In this document: positions 1-5,066 of the stretch, one piece after another
Position numbering within the stretch: position 1 is the stretch's first letter
Layout: each line of letters begins with the position of its first letter
NCBI GenBank assembly: GCA_964440735.1
Contig: CAYTTK010000164.1
Location: forward strand, 1 to 5,429
Direction of reading: 5' to 3'
DNA: 5,429 nucleotides
Source of the DNA: CAZBWE01 sp964440735
Lineage (GTDB): Bacteria > Planctomycetota > Phycisphaerae > Sedimentisphaerales > Anaerobacaceae
Notes under the pieces: generated by a model
Told to the model about the DNA's origin: nothing
The model's input: the letters and a program-made list of their open reading frames with translations, nothing else
Databases searched by the model: none
Position numbers and translations under genes: made by a program

Positions 1-2
1 CC

Positions 3-185
3 TACAAGACCCTACAGGGAACCCACCAGGGTGACTTCATGGGCATCCCGCCGACCGGCAAGGCAGTCGAGAGCGACGTCATCGACATCATGCGCGTCGT
101 TGACGGCAAGTGCGTAGAGCACTGGCACGTCATGGACCAGCTGGGACTCATGATGCAGATCGGGGCTGTTAGTCTGCCGGGATAG
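3..185 (+). CDS. SnoaL-like / ester cyclase family protein, C-terminal part
   Basis: This is the last 60 residues of a protein whose start lies before the window. The frame is open from base 3 to the TAG at 183-185. It reads G-D-F-M-G-I-P-P-T-G-K, then IDIMRVVDGK, then EHWHVMDQLGLMMQIG. The series 'GxPPTGK', 'R..DGK', 'EHW...D..GL..Q.G' is the classic C-terminal signature of SnoaL-like polyketide cyclases and the wider ester-cyclase branch of the NTF2-like fold. In SnoaL itself the Asp after the His-Trp pair is the acid/base residue, and the corresponding Asp is present here. Most bacterial stand-alone members have no assigned substrate, so family membership is well supported but the reaction is not. 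The downstream gene has its own promoter, so the two are probably not one operon. The protein ends in a normal family-like tail, with no sign of truncation at the 3' end. Confidence 0.85.
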   Translation, partial: YKTLQGTHQGDFMGIPPTGKAVESDVIDIMRVVDGKCVEHWHVMDQLGLMMQIGAVSLPG

Positions 186-255
186 GGCCGCCGCGGAAAG
201 AGAATCGAAAGCGTCAGATGCTGTATGGAATGCCGTTCCCAAGAGCCAGTTGCTG

Positions 256-261
256 TATAAT
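256..261 (+). promoter_or_regulatory. -10 box (TATAAT) upstream of the hicB-like gene
   Basis: A perfect TATAAT lies 30 bases before the ATG at 292. No good -35 hexamer is visible at 16-18 bases upstream (the candidates around 232-239 are poor), so the promoter may be weak or activator-dependent. The 186-291 gap otherwise shows nothing recognisable. Confidence 0.5.
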
Positions 262-278
262 GGGACAACCCTGTTCTT

Positions 279-284
279 GAGGAG
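279..284 (+). promoter_or_regulatory. Ribosome binding site GAGGAG deciding the hicB start
   Basis: GAGGAG sits 7 bases before the ATG at 292. The frame is also open from an upstream non-ATG start at 250, but that start overlaps the TATAAT box and would add residues foreign to HicB. The start at 292 is therefore preferred. Confidence 0.7.
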
Positions 285-291
285 ATCAGCG

Positions 292-450
292 ATGCAGAGA
301 GAGTTCAGCGTGGTTATTGAACGCGATTCCGAAGGGTACTACGTTGCCTCCGTTCCGGCATTGCACGGGTGCCATACCCAGGCGAAGTCTCTTGATCAGG
401 TGATGGAACGCATCCGCGAAGCCGTTGAACTGTGCCTGGAGATAAACTAG
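292..450 (+). CDS. Orphan HicB-like antitoxin (short)
   Basis: This encodes 52 residues. The run FSVVIERDSEGYYVASVPAL (residues 5-24), followed by HGCHTQAKSLDQ and a helix VMERIREAVELCLE, is the partial-RNase-H-like fold of HicB / UPF0150 proteins. These bind and neutralise the HicA mRNA interferase and often repress their own operon. The usual short HicB continues some 10-20 residues beyond the helix; this one stops at EIN, so the C-terminus is short, and no DNA-binding extension is present. No hicA-like reading frame (short, basic, with the conserved GSH motif) was found before or after it. Downstream bases 451-605 are all repeat-like sequence. It is either a solitary HicB-family protein, which is common in some phyla, or the remainder of a TA pair whose toxin was lost at the repeat junction. 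Family assignment is confident; activity is unknown. Confidence 0.82.
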   Translation: MQREFSVVIERDSEGYYVASVPALHGCHTQAKSLDQVMERIREAVELCLEIN

Positions 451-455
451 GTCGA

Positions 456-605
456 GTCCTGATCGCTTCTGCAGCCCTGCAAACAGCTTGAACCTTCCAG
501 CCTGAGATGACCTCCACAGACCAGGTTCGGAGGAAGGATGCTAGGAAGGTTGTCGCGGGGGTGAACTGAGAGACACCAATCAACAACGGCGCGCTTTCAG
601 AGATG
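456..605 (+). repeat. Imperfect direct repeat, copy 1
   Basis: Three blocks recur in the same order and orientation at 1474-1668. Block A, 456-470, matches 1474-1488 at 14 of 15 bases (gtcYtgatcgcttct). Block B, 557-572, matches 1618-1633 at 13 of 16 (ggNggtgaNNtgagag). Block C, 589-605, is an exact 17-base match to 1652-1668 (gcgcgctttcagagatg). B-to-C spacing differs by only 2 bases, while A-to-B is about 43 bases longer in copy 2. Copy 1 begins just after the hicB stop and ends 17 bases before the minus-strand gene. It may be a decayed mobile-element end or an intergenic repeat family; its type was not recognised. Confidence 0.6.
491..551. repeat. Nested inverted repeat within direct-repeat copy 1
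   Basis: AACCTTCC at 491-498 is the exact reverse complement of GGAAGGTT at 544-551. Inside it CCTCC (511-515) pairs with GGAGG (529-533). Together they could form a two-stage stem with internal loops. No T-run follows, so it is not a typical intrinsic terminator. The same structure was not seen in copy 2. Confidence 0.35.
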
Positions 606-621
606 TCCCCGGATTCTAAAT

Positions 622-1296
622 CTACCACGCTTCTCGGGCTAACGTCCCTTCGATCTGCTTCTTGATGCGTTCGGTGATGAGTGGATAGTAGGAGTTAATC
701 TCGTGGCAGAAGCTCCTGGCTTGCTCCATCAGTTCCTCATCGTTGAGATCGCGAACGCTTCTTCTGGCTCGCTCCGCTTGGGGTCTTCGCAGACTGTCTA
801 GATTGATCAGCGCACGGTGTGCACATACCTTGTAGCGATGAAGCATATCGAAAGTCTCCTCATCGATGAAAGCCCGATATCGATATAAGTTCTCCGTCAG
901 GACCATGGTCTCCCTTGAGAACGCATCGAGGAGTTCAACAGGTCGACTGATGCGTTCTTCAGCCTCTTCTGATAGCCAAGTGCGCTCTTCCTTGACCTGA
1001 ACTAGGCTTTCGATGAACTCGTCGCGTGTGGGGACTACCTCCAGTAGGTCCCTGAGGTCATTTCGCATCCGATAGACCACTTCGAGCATCTCCGGGTAGA
1101 TGAAACCGCGCCTCTCCAAAACGTGAAACCCCTTCTCTCGTTCAAGCTCGAGGGAGACTTTTTCGTGTTCAAGAACTTTCCTGAAATGATGTGAGACTGC
1201 CTCGGACACCCATCGTTTCATCAAGAACGCGAGCAACCCGACAGCAATGGTCCCAATCGCCCCATTTGCGAGGATCAATTTAAGTAGATCACTCAT
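622..1296 (-). CDS. Single-pass membrane-anchored, helix-rich protein of unknown function
   Basis: This encodes 224 residues, read from ATG at 1296-1294 to TAG at 624-622. Residues about 5-26 (LKLILANGAIGTIAVGLLAF and on) form one hydrophobic segment with Lys-Arg-Trp directly after it. That predicts a short outside N-terminus and a cytoplasmic body by the positive-inside rule. Residues about 31-90 are charged and amphipathic (SLELEREKGFHVLERRGFIYPEM, split here into its core LEREKGFHVLERR), suggesting coiled coil. The rest is a mostly helical, Glu/Arg-rich bundle ending YYPLITERIKKQIEG. No catalytic motif is visible. The pattern of a TM helix, then charged helix, then '..H..R......E..Y' is common in uncharacterised proteins found in accessory and defence islands (general knowledge, not a search result). 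It is divergent from the ATPase gene, with 451 bases between starts, and is bracketed by direct repeats. It is lower in GC than its neighbours. A partner role to the ATPase is inference. Confidence 0.8.
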   Translation of the reverse strand: MSDLLKLILANGAIGTIAVGLLAFLMKRWVSEAVSHHFRKVLEHEKVSLELEREKGFHVLERRGFIYPEMLEVVYRMRNDLRDLLEVVPTRDEFIESLVQVKEERTWLSEEAEERISRPVELLDAFSRETMVLTENLYRYRAFIDEETFDMLHRYKVCAHRALINLDSLRRPQAERARRSVRDLNDEELMEQARSFCHEINSYYPLITERIKKQIEGTLAREAW

Positions 1297-1300
1297 GAGT

Positions 1301-1307
1301 ACCTCCT
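1301..1307 (-). promoter_or_regulatory. Strong ribosome binding site AGGAGGT for the membrane protein gene
   Basis: On the minus strand AGGAGGT lies about 4-5 bases before the ATG at 1296. It is a near-perfect anti-16S match and fixes the start. A weak -10-like GATAAA lies further upstream on the minus strand, complementary to about 1336-1341, without a convincing -35. Confidence 0.75.
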
Positions 1308-1473
1308 ACGTCTCTCAATCACACAACTACTCTATTTATCCCCTCGCTGCTTGACCTTGAACAAACGGTCTTATTCGTATCTCATTTTAAGAGCGTCGAT
1401 GACTTTCGCAAATTGAATCCCCACCTTGATACATCTTGGGATTATGATCGCCATATCCCGCGTTCTCTCTTGC

Positions 1474-1668
1474 GTCTTGATCGCTTCTTCGATAGTACTT
1501 GCTTTGTGACGTTCAGGGTTCGCGGCAAAAGCGGTAACTCCGTTGGGTCTGTCTGGGCACGCAGGAGTCGCCCCCGGCAAACTGGGTGTGAAGGCAGGAT
1601 GGCGGAAACTGTACCCTGGAGGTGACGTGAGAGGCGATCACTTCACACGACGCGCGCTTTCAGAGATG
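1474..1668 (+). repeat. Imperfect direct repeat, copy 2
   Basis: This is the partner of 456-605. It shares a 14/15 block at 1474-1488, a 13/16 block at 1618-1633 and an exact 17-base block at 1652-1668. It is longer by about 45 bases between the first two blocks. It ends 79 bases before the ATPase start, so any promoter of that gene lies in or just after it. The two copies enclose the minus-strand gene in the same orientation, an arrangement that permits excision by recombination between them. Confidence 0.6.
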
Positions 1669-1700
1669 ACCCTCTATCTCCGAATGGTCGGGCTGCGCCC

Positions 1701-1729
1701 TTGCACATGCTCTCCGATGGCACTATGCT
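1701..1729 (+). promoter_or_regulatory. Possible promoter for the ATPase gene
   Basis: TTGCAC (1701-1706) and TATGCT (1724-1729) are separated by exactly 17 bases. Matches to consensus are 3/6 and 4/6. Transcription would start near 1736, leaving a leader of only about a dozen bases that barely includes the GGTGAG ribosome site (1737-1742). A promoter farther upstream in the repeat is an alternative. Confidence 0.3.
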
Positions 1730-1747
1730 GCCGTTGGGTGAGAATGG

Positions 1748-4123
1748 ATGAGTAGGAAGAGGATCAAAGGCTTTGTCGCGTATCCCTCTGATCCTGAGAA
1801 TCTCGTTGAAGCGATCGAGGACGCTGTCTCCGAGATTAACGGAGGAGACATAGTTGAGCTCCAGCCATGGGTATCGTTCTCCCAATCCGGCCGGATCATC
1901 ATGCGGAACGTCTGTCAGGCCATCGATAGAACGAAGCTTTTTGTGTGCGATCTAACGTATCTCAATCGCAACGTACTCTTCGAACTCGGCTACGCAATTG
2001 CGCGAAACAGGCGGATCTGGGTTCTGGTGAACGAAGGGATCGCAAGAGCGACAAGTGACTACAGGGCTTTCCGAGTGGTGACTACGATCACCTACACAAG
2101 CTACGCGAACACACATGAGATTGTCGACGCATTCTACCGCGAGCGACCGTACGAGAGGTTGGAGGATACGCTGTTCAAGGATCTGCGAGACATCCCTGGA
2201 GACCGTCGGATCCCACCCAGCCTGCTCTATCTCAAGTCGCCAATCAACACGAATGAGTCCATCTGTCTTACACGGCTCCTGCAGAGCTCCGCAATCCCCG
2301 TGCGAGTAGACGATCCGATAGAGGCAGCTGACCAGCCGCTCAGCTGGTATGTGCAGGAACTGGCCAATGCCTACGCTGTAGTGGTCCATCTACTCTCTTC
2401 CGACCATGAAGACTCAGGTCTCCATAATGCGAAGTCTTCCCTAGTCGCCGGACTAGCATATGGTCTCGGTAAGCGCCTTCTGATTTTGGCTCACGCACCC
2501 TACAAGCAGGTTGTGGACTACGATGAGCTTAGGCGAGTTCATACAACTGCGAAGGAGTGCGGCACCTATGCCAGGGCATGGCTAGACGTTGCTGTGCCGG
2601 ACTACCGGCGGCACATGAAGACGCTACGATCCGGCGAGAAGGAGCGCAGGTCAGAGGCGGCGCTGCGATCACTGTCGATCGGAGACTGGCAGGCGGAGCG
2701 TGAGGCTGAGTCCCTCACCCGGTATTTCGTGCCAACAGCGCCCTTCGCGGAAGTGATGAGCGCACAGCAGGAATCTCTCCTCGTGGGCGAGATTGGATCA
2801 GGAAAGACAGCGATAGCGCTCCAGGCAGCATCGGAACTGGCAGGCTCGTGGCGCAATCATGTTTGCCTGGTCCAACCTGGTGAGTATGAATGGGAGGGGT
2901 TGCTGCGGGTGCTTTCCAGTGTCGAGCAGATCTCGGAGCAGGGCTTCCTTGCCGAGAGCCTCTGGAAGTTCCTCATCTACACAGAGCTTGCCAAGAGCTT
3001 GTATGAAGAACTCGTCGGGGAGGAGTCACGTCCACACAGCGCCCAGGAGTTGGAGTTCCTAAGGCTTGTTGAAGATAACAGTGATCTCATCCGCGGTGAT
3101 TTCACGCTTCGTCTTGAAGCCGCTGTCGATCGGCTCGAGAAAGTGGATCGTAGCTCGAATCTCCAGCAGCAGCGGATGCGCACTAGCGAACTCTTGCACA
3201 GCTCCCTGCTTCGGGATCTCAGGAAGTCACTTGGGCTTTGCCTCGAGGACCGGGAGCGAGTAGCAATTCTTGTTGACAATCTGGACAAGGGCTGGACGCA
3301 CCACCAAGATCTTAGGCTCCTGGGGCGTGTCTTGCTGGCAGTCATAGGACTGGGGCACAGGATATGGTTGGATTTTCGCAAGCAAGACCATTGGCGGCGG
3401 GGTGTGAACCTCACTCTCGCGCTCTTCCTGCGGTCCGACATATTCAACGAGGTTCTGAAGCATGCGTCAGAGCCTCACAAACTCGTGCCTACTCGGATCT
3501 CTTGGGGAGATAGAGACGCTCTTCTCAGAGTGCTGGAGAGCAGGCTAAGCTTCTCTCTCGGGCGCAATCTACCGCGGGATGAGTTGTGGAACAGCCGATT
3601 CTGTTCTGAGGTGGATGGCATGCCAACACGAGACTTCTTGTTCAACAACATCCTCCCCCGCCCGCGAGATCTCATTTGGTTTGCGCGAACAGCCATAGCA
3701 GAAGCCCAGAACAGGGCGCACTCCTCAGTCGAAGAGGAAGACATCCTATCGGCGCGGATGCAGTACTCTCTCTATGCCCTCAGGCAGGTAATCGAAGAGG
3801 GATCCCAAACAGTGGCTTCGCTTTCTTCGATCATGGCTTGTTTCCTCGGGGCTCCCGCTGTTGTTACGCGAGATTTCATTCTAGACGCCGCGAAGGAGAG
3901 CGGTGCTACGGAGGAAGGCGCCGATCAGATCATCACTCTACTTGTTGCCATGGGTTTTCTTGGTGTTGAAGTAGAGTCGGGTCGTTTCGAGCACGCCCTT
4001 TCGAGGGATAGGCGCGACCAATGGGCAGCGAAAGCATCTCGCCTTAGTCGAGCTGATCCCAACAAGCCCATCTACTACCGGATCAATGATCCATTTCACC
4101 CGTATCTAGAGGTAACGGCCTAG
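1748..4123 (+). CDS. Tandem NDT/TIR-like domains fused to a P-loop ATPase (Sll1717-like), candidate defence protein
   Basis: This encodes 791 residues. Domain 1 (about 5-100): beta-strand KGFVAYPSDP, then QAIDRTKLFVCDLT (Asp68) and NRNVLFELGYAIARNRRIWV (Glu79). The 'DLT..N.NV.FELGYA' pattern is characteristic of nucleoside 2-deoxyribosyltransferase-like and TIR-like folds, which act on nucleosides or NAD; Glu79 is the expected catalytic position. Domain 2 (about 155-255): SLLYLKSPINTNE, WYVQELANAYAVVVHLL, NAKSSLVAGLAYGLGKRLLI. The layout is the same, but the Glu is replaced. Domain 3: Walker A GEIGSGKT (347-354), Walker B VAILVDNLDKGW (505-516), an arginine-containing strand LFLRSDIF (559-566) and PRPRDLIWFARTAI (637-650) in a sensor-2-like place. 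This set resembles the Sll1717-type P-loop ATPases. Residues about 675-760 look winged-helix, and the end is YYRINDPFHPYL. The start at 1748 is backed by GGTGAG 5 bases upstream and places the first strand right at the N-terminus. The gene is rich in AGG/AGA/CGA arginine codons. Domain motifs are seen; an antiviral NAD- or nucleotide-depleting role is inference from related architectures. Confidence 0.85.
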   Translation: MSRKRIKGFVAYPSDPENLVEAIEDAVSEINGGDIVELQPWVSFSQSGRIIMRNVCQAIDRTKLFVCDLTYLNRNVLFELGYAIARNRRIWVLVNEGIARATSDYRAFRVVTTITYTSYANTHEIVDAFYRERPYERLEDTLFKDLRDIPGDRRIPPSLLYLKSPINTNESICLTRLLQSSAIPVRVDDPIEAADQPLSWYVQELANAYAVVVHLLSSDHEDSGLHNAKSSLVAGLAYGLGKRLLILAHAPYKQVVDYDELRRVHTTAKECGTYARAWLDVAVPDYRRHMKTLRSGEKERRSEAALRSLSIGDWQAEREAESLTRYFVPTAPFAEVMSAQQESLLVGEIGSGKTAIALQAASELAGSWRNHVCLVQPGEYEWEGLLRVLSSVEQISEQGFLAESLWKFLIYTELAKSLYEELVGEESRPHSAQELEFLRLVEDNSDLIRGDFTLRLEAAVDRLEKVDRSSNLQQQRMRTSELLHSSLLRDLRKSLGLCLEDRERVAILVDNLDKGWTHHQDLRLLGRVLLAVIGLGHRIWLDFRKQDHWRRGVNLTLALFLRSDIFNEVLKHASEPHKLVPTRISWGDRDALLRVLESRLSFSLGRNLPRDELWNSRFCSEVDGMPTRDFLFNNILPRPRDLIWFARTAIAEAQNRAHSSVEEEDILSARMQYSLYALRQVIEEGSQTVASLSSIMACFLGAPAVVTRDFILDAAKESGATEEGADQIITLLVAMGFLGVEVESGRFEHALSRDRRDQWAAKASRLSRADPNKPIYYRINDPFHPYLEVTA

Positions 4124-4136
4124 CATAGAGGGGGAG

Positions 4137-4167
4137 CGCAGACAACGCGGAGCAGGTTGCTTCTGCG
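4137..4167 (+). terminator. Stem-loop 14 bases after the ATPase stop, possible transcript end
   Basis: CGCAGACAAC (4137-4146) pairs with GTTG (4156-4159) plus TCTGCG (4162-4167), giving a 10-pair stem with a 2-base bulge and a 9-base loop. No T-tract follows, so it is not a canonical intrinsic terminator. It may instead stabilise the 3' end of the mRNA. Confidence 0.3.
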
Positions 4168-4253
4168 GGCACCGCTATCCCACCCCGGAGAAGGCTGCCT
4201 CAGGTCGGTGCCTTCGCGCATCCGGTAACACCTACGCGCCCCTGGAGAAGAGT

Positions 4254-4294
4254 GAGGGATGTTCTGGTCCTGCAATCAAACAATAGGATCCCTC
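4254..4294 (+). repeat. Hairpin repeat element, copy 1
   Basis: GAGGGAT (4254-4260) pairs with ATCCCTC (4288-4294). The loop contains TGCAATCAAACAA (4271-4283), which recurs with one mismatch at 4390-4402 in copy 2. A gtgagg run just before the stem is also shared. Confidence 0.45.
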
Positions 4295-4377
4295 GAGTTC
4301 AAGGGACACATACCACAATTCGAGCCGTCCAGAAGACCTTTGACTGTGATTTCAAAGAAGAGAGCACCGGGGTGAGG

Positions 4378-4412
4378 AGGGTTAGGCATTGCCATCAAAC
4401 AACACGAACCCT
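4378..4412 (+). repeat. Hairpin repeat element, copy 2
   Basis: AGGGTT (4378-4383) pairs with AACCCT (4407-4412). The loop holds TGCCATCAAACAA (4390-4402). Compared with copy 1 the arm changed from AGGGAT to AGGGTT and the opposite arm from ATCCCT to AACCCT, so pairing is kept. The two copies lie 119 bases apart by their shared loop. Confidence 0.45.
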
Positions 4413-4493
4413 TGCCTTCGCGTGTGTTGATCGTGGCATTGATCTCCAAGTCCCTAGCTTTTTTCAGTAGTTCGCGTTTGCTGGAGTTCGCCC

Positions 4494-4521
4494 TTGACAG
4501 CGGTTTCTTTTTCGTTATTAT
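4494..4521 (+). promoter_or_regulatory. Sigma-70-type promoter of the marR-ABC operon
   Basis: A perfect TTGACA (4494-4499) and TATTAT (4516-4521, 5/6) are separated by 16 bases in an AT-rich stretch. Transcription would begin near 4528, giving a leader of about 40 bases before the ATG at 4566. This is the best promoter in the window. Confidence 0.75.
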
Positions 4522-4537
4522 TTAGCCTCCAAATAAT
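4517..4537. promoter_or_regulatory. Candidate MarR operator palindrome
   Basis: ATTATTT (4517-4523) and AAATAAT (4531-4537) are perfect inverted repeats around a 7-base centre, a 21-base dyad. It overlaps the -10 box and the expected start point, where a bound MarR dimer would block polymerase. The AT-rich half-sites and length fit MarR-family operators. Autoregulation is inferred. Confidence 0.55.
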
Positions 4538-4565
4538 TAGCAGGCTTAGTATGTGAGGTCTAGTA

Positions 4566-5066
4566 ATGCCCAAACGCAAACACGATCCGCGAAAACTAAC
4601 CCTCGGCCAGTTGCTGTCGCAGGTGTGTCGGCTGACGGGGGATCGGCTACGGGTGAAGATGGAGGGGATCGGCCTACACAAGGGGCAGGGGTTCATCCTG
4701 TTTCACCTGTGGCATCACGACGGCATTGCCCAAAACGTGATTGCGCATGCATTGCACGTGTCGCCGGCGACGGTGACGTCCATGCTGCAGCGGATGGAGC
4801 GCGACGGCTGGATCACCCGCCAGCGCGACGCCGATGATCAACGGATCGTGCGCGTCCATCTCACGGAAAAGGCGAATGCGCTGCACGAGGAGGTGCGGGC
4901 GTCGTTCCGAGATCTGGAAAAGGAAGTCACGTCGGTGCTGACGAAGGACGAGCGTAAGACGTTGCAGCAATTGCTAATCAAGCTTCACGAGCATCTCGCG
5001 CCGGAGGGCCATCCTCCTTGTCATACGCCGTTCCATGGCGGCCATTGTCGGAGGGAGAAGCGATGA
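4566..5066 (+). CDS. MarR-family transcriptional regulator with His/Cys-rich C-terminal tail
   Basis: This encodes 166 residues. The N-terminal helix is LTLGQLLSQVCRLTGDRLRV. The winged helix-turn-helix spans about 50-100: the recognition helix is SPATVTSMLQRMERDGWITR, and the wing RQRDADDQRIVRVHLT has the conserved D-x-R that braces it. The long dimerisation helices cover about 101-143. MarR dimers usually repress their own operon and release DNA on ligand or oxidant binding. GAGG at 4555-4558 lies 7 bases before the ATG. Family members are usually about 140-150 residues; the extra tail (about 144-166) carries His149, Cys152, His153, His157, His160 and Cys161. That could bind a metal or sense redox state, but no known motif was recognised. 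The stop overlaps the start of the ABC gene (ATGA), so the two are translationally coupled. Codon use is more GC-rich than in the ATPase gene. It probably controls the exporter through the palindrome at 4517-4537. Confidence 0.92.
   Translation: MPKRKHDPRKLTLGQLLSQVCRLTGDRLRVKMEGIGLHKGQGFILFHLWHHDGIAQNVIAHALHVSPATVTSMLQRMERDGWITRQRDADDQRIVRVHLTEKANALHEEVRASFRDLEKEVTSVLTKDERKTLQQLLIKLHEHLAPEGHPPCHTPFHGGHCRREKR

Larger units (their letters stand above)
1308..1747. other. Divergent intergenic region between the membrane protein and ATPase genes
   Basis: There are about 440 bases with no supported gene. Bases 1308-1400 are AT-richer and should carry the minus-strand promoter. Bases 1474-1668 are the second copy of the direct repeat. 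Bases 1701-1729 hold a possible promoter for the ATPase gene. Short frames on both strands have no convincing ribosome site or family resemblance. Confidence 0.6.
4124..4565. other. Long intergenic region between ATPase and marR genes
   Basis: There are 442 bases without a supported gene. It carries a stem-loop just after the ATPase stop (4137-4167), a second stem GAAGGC/GCCTTC (4190-4195 with 4210-4215), two copies of a hairpin element (4254-4294 and 4378-4412), and the marR promoter and operator (4494-4537). It becomes AT-rich after about 4500. Reading frames here (for example plus strand 4252-4470) look random. Confidence 0.6.

Noticed and set aside
507..569. 20-residue plus-strand frame starting MTSTDQVRRK inside repeat copy 1
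   Set aside because: The matching place in copy 2 does not keep the frame, so there is no sign of coding selection.
1371..1580. Minus-strand frame of 69 residues in the divergent region
   Set aside because: It needs a TTG start, has no ribosome site and no family resemblance, and overlaps repeat copy 2. The internal ATG form would be only 27 residues.
456..1740. Integron-type cassette sites (GTTRRRY-like strings at 1542-1548 and 1733-1739, and GTTAGGC at 4381-4387)
   Set aside because: No paired RYYYAAC partners or attC-like folding geometry were found, and no integrase is present. The short motif is expected by chance.
2977..3447. Long minus-strand frame opposite the ATPase gene
   Set aside because: It is low complexity, Ser/Arg-rich, and a mirror of the well-supported plus-strand gene.
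1748..4123. Retron with NDT effector
   Set aside because: The NDT-like domain is shared with retron effectors, but there is no reverse transcriptase gene or msr-msd-like region in the window.
4276..4395. Minus-strand 39-residue frame beginning MAMPNPPHPG, reminiscent of the start of HigA-type antitoxins
   Set aside because: Only the PPHPG stretch resembles HigA. No helix-turn-helix follows, there is no ribosome site, and the frame lies inside the hairpin repeats.
4252..4470. 72-residue plus-strand frame with GTG start after the ATPase
   Set aside because: It has no ribosome site and unusual composition, and it spans both hairpin repeats. It is more likely chance.
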